Source of the DNA: an uncultured Micrococcales bacterium
Lineage (GTDB): Bacteria; Actinomycetota; Actinomycetes; Actinomycetales; Microbacteriaceae
DNA length: 6,131 nucleotides
Direction: 5' to 3'
Assembly: GCA_937919125.1 (NCBI GenBank)
Contig: CALFOB010000013.1
Coordinates: 1 to 6,131, forward strand
Under the pieces are notes generated by a model, which saw only the letters and a list, made by a program, of their open reading frames with translations, was not told where the DNA came from and searched no databases. A program made the position numbers and the translations under genes. Each line of letters starts with the position of its first letter. Within the stretch, counting starts at the first letter, position 1. This document shows positions 1-5,798 of this stretch, in pieces.

Positions 1-66
1 ACATGGCAAGCAGAAGATTTTGAAGAATCACAACTATCGGCACTAGGAGCAGACTATGACTCATGA
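1..66 (+). CDS. scpA: ScpA, condensin kleisin subunit, C-terminal end only (partial)
   Basis: Only the last 21 codons and the TGA stop at 64-66 are in the window; the frame opens at base 1. The peptide contains TWQAEDF and ends LGADYDS, which resembles the tail of actinobacterial ScpA. ScpA is the kleisin that bridges the SMC heads and binds ScpB, and the next gene is a clear scpB, so context carries most of the call. The stop lies 11 bases inside scpB, pointing to coupled translation of the two partners. The fragment is too short for a domain to be seen. Confidence 0.8.
   Translation, partial: TWQAEDFEESQLSALGADYDS
45..49 (+). promoter_or_regulatory. Shine-Dalgarno site for scpB
   Basis: AGGAG lies six bases before the ATG at 56, inside the end of scpA. 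It supports the ATG at 56 as the scpB start and ties scpB translation to scpA. Confidence 0.7.
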
Positions 67-739
67 TGATCAACCAGAACTAGAAACTGAAGAGACTGCT
101 GGTTCATCTCCAGAGCAGGAGAGTGTTATCTCTCAAGATCCTCGTGAGTCTCTAGCTATCAATGAGCCAATCAACCCTGAATCACTTCAAGGTGCGATTG
201 AAGCAATCCTTATGGTTGCTGAGGTGCCACTATCTCTAGTTCACCTAGCCACTTCTTTGGACACGCCTGTGCCTGATATCAAGCAAGCTGTTCTAGCGGT
301 TAGAGATGACTTTGATGGAGTGAACGGGAACCGTCCGCGAGGATTTGAAATTCGTGAAGTTGGTGGAGGTTGGCGAGTGTTCGTTCGTGAAGATTACGAG
401 TGGGCAGTGCGCGAATTCATCTCTAATGAGAACCCAACCAAGTTATCTCAAGCAGCTCTAGAGACACTTGCTGTAATTGCTTACCGTCAACCGATTGCTC
501 GTGGACAGATTGCATCTATCCGAGGAGTAAACGTAGACAGCGTTGTTAGAACTTTGCTCAGTAGAGGGCTAATCACGGAACTATTCACAGATAGCGAAAC
601 AGGGGCCATCAACTATGGAACAACTCCTACCTTCCTAGAAACTTTAGGAATCAATGCTTTGGAAGATCTTCCATTGATTAGCCCATACCTTCCAGATGCA
701 AACTCTGAATTAGGTTCTGACATCTCAGTTAGTAAATAA
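56..739 (+). CDS. scpB: ScpB, segregation and condensation protein B
   Basis: ScpB is the winged-helix partner that binds the ScpA kleisin in the SMC-ScpAB complex, which compacts and helps separate the chromosome. The protein has 227 residues. The first 40 or so are acidic and low in complexity, probably disordered. Residues about 44-120 form the first winged helix. Residues 130-172 carry the family signature: LSQAALETLAVIAYRQPI, then RGQIASIRGVNVDSVVRTL. The end (residues about 187-213) has Y-x-TT-x-x-FLE-x-LGI and DLPLISPYLPD, also typical. The length is normal for an actinobacterial ScpB with an N-terminal tail. It overlaps scpA by 11 bases and is followed after two bases by the pseudouridine synthase gene. 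Nothing appears broken or foreign. Confidence 0.96.
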   Translation: MTHDDQPELETEETAGSSPEQESVISQDPRESLAINEPINPESLQGAIEAILMVAEVPLSLVHLATSLDTPVPDIKQAVLAVRDDFDGVNGNRPRGFEIREVGGGWRVFVREDYEWAVREFISNENPTKLSQAALETLAVIAYRQPIARGQIASIRGVNVDSVVRTLLSRGLITELFTDSETGAINYGTTPTFLETLGINALEDLPLISPYLPDANSELGSDISVSK

Positions 740-741
740 AA

Positions 742-1557
742 ATGACCGAATCAAATGAAGGCGTAAGACTTCAAAAAGTATTAGCTAACGCAGGTGTAGC
801 TTCACGACGTGCCAGCGAAGAGTTAATTACATCGGGTGCCGTAAAAGTAAACGGAAAAGTAGTTAAAGAACTAGGAAGTCGCATTGATCCAGAGGTTGAT
901 AAGGTCTCGGTTCGAGGAACACCTATTCAGTTAGATGCATCTCGTGTTTACATGGCTTTGAACAAGCCAATCGGCGTGATCTCCTCAATGGCAGATGAGT
1001 TTGGCAGACCAGACTTGAGTCAATACGCTCTTCGTTCAGACCGTATCTATAACGTTGGAAGATTAGATGCTGACACATCAGGCCTTTTGATTCTCACTAA
1101 CGATGGTGAACTAGCGAACATGCTTGCTCACCCTAAGTTCGGTGTTACCAAGACTTATGTTGCCAAGGTTGAAGGATCAGTCACAGCTCAAGAAATCAAC
1201 AAGCTAACTTCAGGTATTGAACTTGAAGACGGCATGATGAATGCCGACAAGGCAACTTTGATTGATTCAAATCCTTTTGAATCACTAGTTGAGATCGTCA
1301 TCCACTCAGGTAAGAATCGTGTAGTTAGAAGAATGTTTGAAGCTCTCGGCCATCCAGTCAAGGACCTAGTTCGCAGACAGTTCGGTCCAGTGCATTTAGG
1401 TCCGCTGAAGCCTGGTCAAACTAGGCTGCTAAGTAAAGTTGAAGTAGGAGCTCTTCTAAAATCTGCAGAAGATAAGCAGCAGCGAGCACCAAGACCAAGG
1501 TCCAAAGGCGGGCAAACAGTAAAGGCTAAGCCGAAGGGACGTAGAAGTGGCGTATAG
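742..1557 (+). CDS. rluB: 23S rRNA pseudouridine synthase, RluB/RsuA family
   Basis: This enzyme converts a specific uridine of large-subunit ribosomal RNA to pseudouridine; the RluB target in E. coli is U2605. The protein has 271 residues. An S4 RNA-binding domain covers about residues 8-66 (RLQKVLANAGVASRR at 9-23). The catalytic domain follows, with GRLDADTSGLLILTNDGE at 106-123; Asp109 in GRLD is the expected catalytic aspartate. The C-terminal motif KNRVVRRMFEALGHPV is at 191-206. The last 27 residues are a basic tail rich in Lys, Arg, Pro and Gly, likely an RNA contact. The ATG sits two bases after the scpB stop with no recognisable Shine-Dalgarno site, so re-initiation by ribosomes finishing scpB is likely. 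RsuA and RluE/F are close relatives, but the S4 domain and the conserved position beside scpAB favour RluB. Confidence 0.93.
   Translation: MTESNEGVRLQKVLANAGVASRRASEELITSGAVKVNGKVVKELGSRIDPEVDKVSVRGTPIQLDASRVYMALNKPIGVISSMADEFGRPDLSQYALRSDRIYNVGRLDADTSGLLILTNDGELANMLAHPKFGVTKTYVAKVEGSVTAQEINKLTSGIELEDGMMNADKATLIDSNPFESLVEIVIHSGKNRVVRRMFEALGHPVKDLVRRQFGPVHLGPLKPGQTRLLSKVEVGALLKSAEDKQQRAPRPRSKGGQTVKAKPKGRRSGV
1534..1539 (+). promoter_or_regulatory. Shine-Dalgarno site for the chorismate mutase gene
   Basis: AAGGGA within the end of rluB stands seven bases before the GTG at 1547. It decides in favour of this GTG as the start, because that start also puts the family's active-site Arg at residue 7. 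Confidence 0.6.
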
Positions 1558-1909
1558 ATCAGTTCGTGGAGCAATCCAATTAGATTCAGATGACAGAGAG
1601 CACCTGCTAAAGCTCACAGCAGAACTCATCACAAAGATGATGCATGCCAATAACTTGCACACTGACCAGCTGATCTCAATTCTTTTCACAGCAACTCCGG
1701 ACATCACAAGTGAATTCCCAGCACTAGCAGCTAGAGAGCTAGGAATTGGCGATGTTCCATTAATGTGTTTTGTTGAGATGAACGTAAAAGGCGCAATGCC
1801 AAGAGTTGTCAGAGTAATGATCAACGCAGATTGCGACATTCCTAGATCTCAGGTTCAGCACATTTACCTAAGAGGTGCTGCATCTCTCAGATTGGACATC
1901 GCGCAGTGA
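1547..1909 (+). CDS. aroH: Chorismate mutase, AroH class (monofunctional)
   Basis: The enzyme rearranges chorismate to prephenate, the branch step toward tyrosine and phenylalanine. The 120-residue protein belongs to the trimeric pseudo-alpha/beta-barrel AroH class known from Bacillus subtilis, not the all-helical AroQ class. Compared from memory with the B. subtilis enzyme, all main active-site residues are present: Arg7 in VRGA, Phe57 in SEFPA, Arg63 in AAREL, Cys74 and Glu77 in MCFVEMN, Arg89 in VVRVM, Tyr107 in HIYLRGA and Arg115 in LRLD. A one-residue gap near 65-70 shifts the later numbers by one. The start is a GTG, overlapping rluB by 11 bases; the TGA stop overlaps the tyrA GTG in a GTGA junction. 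The next gene encodes the enzyme that consumes its product. Confidence 0.95.
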   Translation: MAYRSVRGAIQLDSDDREHLLKLTAELITKMMHANNLHTDQLISILFTATPDITSEFPALAARELGIGDVPLMCFVEMNVKGAMPRVVRVMINADCDIPRSQVQHIYLRGAASLRLDIAQ

Positions 1910-2988
1910 CTGCACGCACCAAAGGCCAAATACATGTAATAGGTGCAGGCTTGCTTGGCACCAGCATCGGCCTAGCCCTACGCAAGCTTGATGTTGATGT
2001 TTCTCTAGAAGATTCATCTCCTGCAGTTCAATCGCTTTCAATTGATTTTGGAGCGGGTAGAGCATTAGAGGAATCAGATGAAGTTTCTGTTGTTGTAGTT
2101 TGTGTTCCACCTGATGTAACAGCAACGACAATCTCTTCAGCGCTAAAAAGATTTCCATACGCAGTTGTGACTGATGTTGCCAGCGTGAAAGAAACAATTC
2201 TTGAAGAACTAGTAGCAACAAATGCTGATACTTCAAGATACGTTGGCTCTCATCCAATGGCCGGTAGAGAAAAGGGCGGAGCTCTTTCAGGACGAGCTGA
2301 CCTTTTCACTGGCAGACCTTGGGTAATTGCAGTTGAGGCAAACACTAATTCTGATGCAGTTGATGTTGTTGAGCAGTTAGCACTTGATCTTGGTGCAACA
2401 ACGATACGTCTGACGGCTAAAGAACATGACAGAGCTGTTGCTCTGATATCTCACGCGCCTCAGCTAGTTTCAAGTCTGCTTGCTTCTAGATTGGTCGGAG
2501 CAGATGATTTTGACTTAGCTCTTGCAGGTCAAGGAGTTAGAGACACGACTCGAATCGCAGCAAGCGACCCCAAGCTTTGGCTCCAAATCCTTTCGATGAA
2601 TTCTGATCAACTCATTCCTGTATTGAAAGCCTTCCAAGAAGACCTAGGGCAAGTTGTAACAGCCCTAGAGGATGTTTCAGGTTCAGGTTCTCTTGCCAAG
2701 ATTGGCAGCGTTCTTGAAAGAGGAAACCAAGGTATTTCAAGACTTCCAGGTAAACATGGTTCAAGAAACACTTCCTACTCACAGGTGGTAGTGATGATTG
2801 ATGACAAGCCAGGTGAGCTAGCTAGATTACTCAATGAGATTGGCTATGCTCAGGTAAACATCGAAGACCTAAAGCTTGATCACGCAACAGGTGCACAGGT
2901 TGGCCTAGTCGAACTGTCTGTCCTACCGGCAACAGAATCAAAACTTATTGAAACCTTGAAGGTCAACGGCTGGCGGATAGCAGGCTAA
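1906..2988 (+). CDS. tyrA: Prephenate dehydrogenase with C-terminal ACT domain
   Basis: It oxidatively decarboxylates prephenate to 4-hydroxyphenylpyruvate, the precursor of tyrosine. The protein has 360 residues. A Rossmann fold starts at residue 8 with IHVIGAGLLGTSIG; the acidic residues after the second strand (Glu35, Asp36) suggest NAD rather than NADP, which is inference. The prephenate-binding motif GSHPMAG is at 114-120, and EHDRAVALISHAPQL at 173-187 carries the conserved histidines of the helical dimerisation domain. Residues about 292-360 form an ACT domain (VVMIDDKPGELARLLNEIG), likely a site for amino acid feedback control, probably by tyrosine. The GTG start overlaps the chorismate mutase stop by four bases, and no strong Shine-Dalgarno site is seen, so coupling is likely. 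Its TAA stop abuts the cmk ATG directly. Confidence 0.96.
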   Translation: MTARTKGQIHVIGAGLLGTSIGLALRKLDVDVSLEDSSPAVQSLSIDFGAGRALEESDEVSVVVVCVPPDVTATTISSALKRFPYAVVTDVASVKETILEELVATNADTSRYVGSHPMAGREKGGALSGRADLFTGRPWVIAVEANTNSDAVDVVEQLALDLGATTIRLTAKEHDRAVALISHAPQLVSSLLASRLVGADDFDLALAGQGVRDTTRIAASDPKLWLQILSMNSDQLIPVLKAFQEDLGQVVTALEDVSGSGSLAKIGSVLERGNQGISRLPGKHGSRNTSYSQVVVMIDDKPGELARLLNEIGYAQVNIEDLKLDHATGAQVGLVELSVLPATESKLIETLKVNGWRIAG

Positions 2989-3633
2989 ATGCATATCGTT
3001 GCAATTGACGGGCCAGCGGGTTCAGGTAAATCAAGTGTTAGTAAGGCTTGTGCGAAGGAACTGGGCTACGGTTACCTAGATACAGGCGCCGCCTACAGAG
3101 CACTGACTTTTGCCGTTCAAAACCTTGGCTTAGTTGTTGCCAATAGATCTTCAGAAGAGATAGCGGCTAACTTTGACTATTCCATCTCGCTAGACCCTTT
3201 GGATTACTGGGTAAAAGTAGGCGATAGAGATGTCACCTACGAGATCAGAAGCACCCAGGTGGGTGAAGGAGTAAGCCAGTTTGCTGTGTTACCACAGGTT
3301 CGGCAGTACATGTTGGACCTAACTAGGGCTCTAGTACAGCGTTCAGGCTTGGCTGGGGTCATAGTTGAAGGCCGAGATATCACCACAAAGGTCTTCCCAG
3401 AGGCAAAAACTCGTATTCTGCTAACTGCTAGTGAAGAAGTTAGACTAGGAAGACGTTCCGCTGAACTTCCAGAAGGCACCGTAGTTGCCGATCAAGTTAC
3501 TAAACGCGACCAAAACGACTCTAAAGTAGTTGATTTTCTCGTGCCTGCCCCAGGAGTAAAGCTGGTAGATTCCACGGAACTCGATTTTGATCAGACTGTT
3601 CGAGCAATTATTGCTCTCACGGTCAATAACTAG
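2989..3633 (+). CDS. cmk: Cytidylate kinase (CMP/dCMP kinase)
   Basis: It phosphorylates CMP and dCMP to the diphosphates using ATP, recycling cytidine nucleotides. The protein has 214 residues, slightly short for the bacterial family. The P-loop GPAGSGKSS is at 8-16, LDTGAAYRALTF at 30-41 and EGRDI at 127-131. Compared from memory with E. coli CMP kinase, Arg37, Ser96, Arg105, Arg129, Asp130, Arg173 and Asp177 match substrate-binding residues. After RDQNDS (173-178) the family usually has an arginine that contacts the cytosine; here the residues are Lys179 and Val180, with a one-residue gap nearby. The ATG follows the tyrA stop with no space; AGG four bases upstream is a weak ribosome site. 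In many Actinobacteria cmk also lies just before der, as here. Confidence 0.95.
   Translation: MHIVAIDGPAGSGKSSVSKACAKELGYGYLDTGAAYRALTFAVQNLGLVVANRSSEEIAANFDYSISLDPLDYWVKVGDRDVTYEIRSTQVGEGVSQFAVLPQVRQYMLDLTRALVQRSGLAGVIVEGRDITTKVFPEAKTRILLTASEEVRLGRRSAELPEGTVVADQVTKRDQNDSKVVDFLVPAPGVKLVDSTELDFDQTVRAIIALTVNN
3602..3616. repeat. 15-base palindrome at the end of cmk
   Basis: GAGCAAT, a single T, then ATTGCTC form a perfect inverted repeat, 29 bases before the der start. It lies in cmk codons for Arg-Ala-Ile-Ile-Ala-Leu. As RNA it would make at most a five-pair stem with a five-base loop and no U tract, so it is not a credible terminator. It may be chance. Confidence 0.35.
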
Positions 3634-3635
3634 TT

Positions 3636-3640
3636 AGAGG
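3636..3640 (+). promoter_or_regulatory. Shine-Dalgarno site for der
   Basis: AGAGG stands five bases before the ATG at 3646. It supports the long Der with its acidic N-terminal extension over a shorter product from the GTG at 3850, which has no ribosome site in front of it. Confidence 0.7.
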
Positions 3641-3645
3641 CAAAG

Positions 3646-5157
3646 ATGGACGAACAAGAATTTAATGAAGATGGGCTAGACCCTGCGTTCATTGAGCGTC
3701 TTAACTCAATTACCACCGATGAAGAAGAAGCAAGAGTAAATGCTCTTCGTGCTGGTCTTGCTGACTATGAGCTAGATGAAGAAGACATTCAAGTACTTGA
3801 GCAAATCGGAGCAGCCGATGGAGTTCCAGTATTACTTCCTGCTCTTCCAGTGCTAGCAATTGTTGGAAGACCTAATGTTGGTAAATCTGCTCTTGTGAAC
3901 AGAATCATTGGTAGACGTGAAGCAGTTGTTGAAGACAAGCCTGGTGTTACCAGAGACCGTGTTTCATATAAAGCAGAGTGGAATGGTCGTAAATACACAC
4001 TGGTTGATACCGGTGGTTGGGAACCAGATGCCAAGGGTATTGATAAGTCAGTAGCCCTTCAGGCTGAGATCGCAGTTGAACTAGCCGATGCCGTTCTTTT
4101 TGTTGTTGATGCAACCGTAGGTCCAACTGCAACTGATGAACGTGTTGTAAAGATGCTACGTGCTAGCAAGAAGCCAGTGATGCTTCTCGCTAACAAAGTT
4201 GATGACGAAAGAATGGAAGCAGAAGCTGCTTCGCTATGGTCTTTAGGTTTGGGTGAACCATATCCTGTTTCAGCATTACACGGTAGGGGAGTTGCCGATG
4301 TTCTAGACAAGATCATCGCTGTTCTTCCTGAAGTTTCTGCTGTTGCTAAGCAAGAGTTTGGCGGACCAAGAAGAGTTGCAATCATTGGTAGGCCTAACGT
4401 GGGTAAGTCATCCCTTTTGAATAAGGCGGTTGGCTCAGAACGTGCTGTTGTAAACGATCTAGCTGGAACCACAAGAGATCCTGTTGATGAGCAGGTTGAA
4501 CTTGGTGGCAAAGTTTGGCGCTTCATTGACACCGCAGGTATTAGAAGAAGAGTCCACCTTGCTCAAGGAGCAGACTTCTATGCATCTCTAAGAACAGCAT
4601 CTGCTTTGGAAAGAGCTGAAGTGGCTGTAGTAGTACTAGATGTCACAGAAAAGATTAGCGAAGCAGATATTCGTATTGTTGACATGGCTTTGGAGTCAGG
4701 ACGTTGTCTAGTTCTTGCTTTCAACAAGTGGGACAACATGGATGAAGATCGCAGAGAGTTCCTAGAGAGAGAAATCGAGCAAGACTTGGCTCACGTCTCC
4801 TGGGCTCCCCGAGTAAACATTTCAGCAAAGACTGGTCGTCACCTTGAGAAACTAGTTCCAGCATTGGAAGTTTCACTTGATTCTTGGGACACCAGAATTC
4901 CAACTGGAAAGCTAAACGCCTTTATCCAGGAACTAGCGATGGAATTCCCTCACCCTGTGCGTGGTGGCAAGCAGCCTCGAATCTTGTTCGCAACTCAGGC
5001 AAGCTCAAGACCACCTAAGTTTGTTTTGTTTACTACTGGTTTCCTAGACCCTGGTTACAGAAGATTCATTATTAGAAGACTTCGAGAAACCTATGGTTTC
5101 GAAGGAACCCCAATCGAACTTGGTATGAGAGTTCGAGAAAAGCGTAAGCGCTCATAA
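3646..5157 (+). CDS. der: Der (EngA), ribosome-associated double GTPase
   Basis: Der is an essential GTPase for maturation of the 50S ribosomal subunit and has two tandem G domains. The protein has 503 residues. Domain 1: GRPNVGKS 74-81, switch Thr102 in GVTRD, DTGG 121-124, NKVD 183-186, SAL 209-211. Domain 2: GRPNVGKS 248-255, TTRD 275-278, DTAG 295-298, NKWD 360-363, SAK 393-395. Residues about 408-500 form the KH-like RNA-binding domain, ending in a basic VREKRKRS tail. Every G motif is intact in both halves. The first 65 or so residues are an acidic extension absent from E. coli Der (19 Asp/Glu against 3 Arg in residues 1-59); such extensions are known in Actinobacteria. It lies 12 bases after cmk and 20 bases before the phosphatidyltransferase gene. 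Confidence 0.97.
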   Translation: MDEQEFNEDGLDPAFIERLNSITTDEEEARVNALRAGLADYELDEEDIQVLEQIGAADGVPVLLPALPVLAIVGRPNVGKSALVNRIIGRREAVVEDKPGVTRDRVSYKAEWNGRKYTLVDTGGWEPDAKGIDKSVALQAEIAVELADAVLFVVDATVGPTATDERVVKMLRASKKPVMLLANKVDDERMEAEAASLWSLGLGEPYPVSALHGRGVADVLDKIIAVLPEVSAVAKQEFGGPRRVAIIGRPNVGKSSLLNKAVGSERAVVNDLAGTTRDPVDEQVELGGKVWRFIDTAGIRRRVHLAQGADFYASLRTASALERAEVAVVVLDVTEKISEADIRIVDMALESGRCLVLAFNKWDNMDEDRREFLEREIEQDLAHVSWAPRVNISAKTGRHLEKLVPALEVSLDSWDTRIPTGKLNAFIQELAMEFPHPVRGGKQPRILFATQASSRPPKFVLFTTGFLDPGYRRFIIRRLRETYGFEGTPIELGMRVREKRKRS

Positions 5158-5169
5158 CACTCAAGAACT

Positions 5170-5173
5170 AGGA
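5170..5173 (+). promoter_or_regulatory. Shine-Dalgarno site for the phosphatidyltransferase gene
   Basis: AGGA stands four bases before the ATG at 5178, within the 20-base gap after der. The gap has no room for a promoter of its own, though one inside der cannot be excluded. Confidence 0.5.
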
Positions 5174-5177
5174 AATC

Positions 5178-5798
5178 ATGGCCGATAACAATCTTCACCT
5201 GAGCGACAAGGTCTTTACTTGGCCTAATGCTCTGAGTGCCTTGCGGTTGCTGCTAGTTCCTGTCTTCCTTTGGCTCATTTTGATTGATGAGAACCTCTTG
5301 GCTTTCTCAGTGCTAGCTTTCTCTAGCTTCACTGATTGGCTAGATGGATATTTGGCTAGGAAACTAAATCAAATGAGCAGACTGGGGCAACTCTTAGACC
5401 CTGCAGCAGATCGACTTTTCATCCTTGCCTCACTTTTGGGTCTAGCCATTACTAGTGCTGTCCCTTGGTGGCTGGTGTTTGTTGTTGTGGGTAGAGATTT
5501 CTTATTGTTCTTCACCCTGCCGTTCCTAGCTAAGGCTGGCTATGGCCCGCTACCGGTTAATTACTCAGGTAAAGCCGGGACATTCGCGCTTTTGTATGCT
5601 TTCCCGCTGATGCTTCTGCCTAATGTCTTGCCTGAGGGCTGGGACAATGTGGTACTTCCGCTGGCTTGGGCTTTTGCCTTCTGGGGCATCTGGCTCTACT
5701 GGTGGGCCGGGGCTATCTATCTGCGTCAGGTTTATAACATCCTGAAAATCGACAGGAAAAATTCAAGTATTCTTGACTCAAAGAAGGAGAGCAAGTGA
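5178..5798 (+). CDS. CDP-alcohol phosphatidyltransferase, PgsA-like membrane enzyme (PGP or cardiolipin synthase)
   Basis: The family joins a CDP-activated lipid to an alcohol in the cytoplasmic membrane. The 206-residue protein carries the full signature D-x2-D-G-x2-A-R-x8-G-x3-D-x3-D: Asp53, Asp56, Gly57, Ala60, Arg61, Gly70, Asp74 and Asp78. These aspartates bind metal, and the last is the likely catalytic base. About six hydrophobic segments are visible, roughly at 14-36, 39-52, 79-95, 97-118, 134-151 and 158-182, followed by a charged tail. The common N-terminal WPNALSALRLLLVP motif and the SGKAGTF motif at 130-136 fit the PgsA group. Exact substrate is open. It could be phosphatidylglycerophosphate synthase, or, because this locus resembles the second pgsA copy near garA in mycobacteria, the cardiolipin synthase of this family described in Actinobacteria. 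Its stop overlaps the FHA gene start by four bases. Confidence 0.88.
   Translation: MADNNLHLSDKVFTWPNALSALRLLLVPVFLWLILIDENLLAFSVLAFSSFTDWLDGYLARKLNQMSRLGQLLDPAADRLFILASLLGLAITSAVPWWLVFVVVGRDFLLFFTLPFLAKAGYGPLPVNYSGKAGTFALLYAFPLMLLPNVLPEGWDNVVLPLAWAFAFWGIWLYWWAGAIYLRQVYNILKIDRKNSSILDSKKESK
5784..5789 (+). promoter_or_regulatory. Strong Shine-Dalgarno site for the FHA gene
   Basis: AAGGAG lies five bases before the GTG at 5795, inside the end of the phosphatidyltransferase gene. It is the best ribosome site in the window and fixes the GTG as the start. The downstream protein may therefore be made in larger amounts than its neighbours, which is inference. Confidence 0.8.

Noticed and set aside
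1456..1839. Minus-strand open frame of 127 codons with a hydrophobic start
   Set aside because: It spans the rluB end and the chorismate mutase gene in antisense. The plus-strand genes keep all their family residues here, so it is a shadow.
1868..2257. Minus-strand open frame of 129 codons rich in Leu and Gln
   Set aside because: It lies entirely opposite the start of tyrA. Its leucine- and glutamine-heavy composition is what the complement of the tyrA codons gives, and it shows no domain.
3252..3265. Inverted repeat CACCCA-GG-TGGGTG in cmk as a possible operator or hairpin
   Set aside because: It is short, lies within conserved coding sequence far from any start, and leaves too small a loop for a good hairpin.
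3878..4430. Repeated DNA encoding GRPNVGKS twice in der as a recent duplication
   Set aside because: The two copies are the ancient tandem G domains of the Der family; their nucleotide sequences differ widely, so this is not a recent repeat.
4059..4532. Minus-strand open frame of 157 codons
   Set aside because: It lies opposite the der G domains, where coding is certain. Its Ser/Thr-rich product has no recognisable motif.
5158..5177. Possible promoter or terminator between der and the phosphatidyltransferase gene
   Set aside because: The gap is only 20 bases, with no hairpin, no U tract and no pair of promoter boxes; it holds just a ribosome site.
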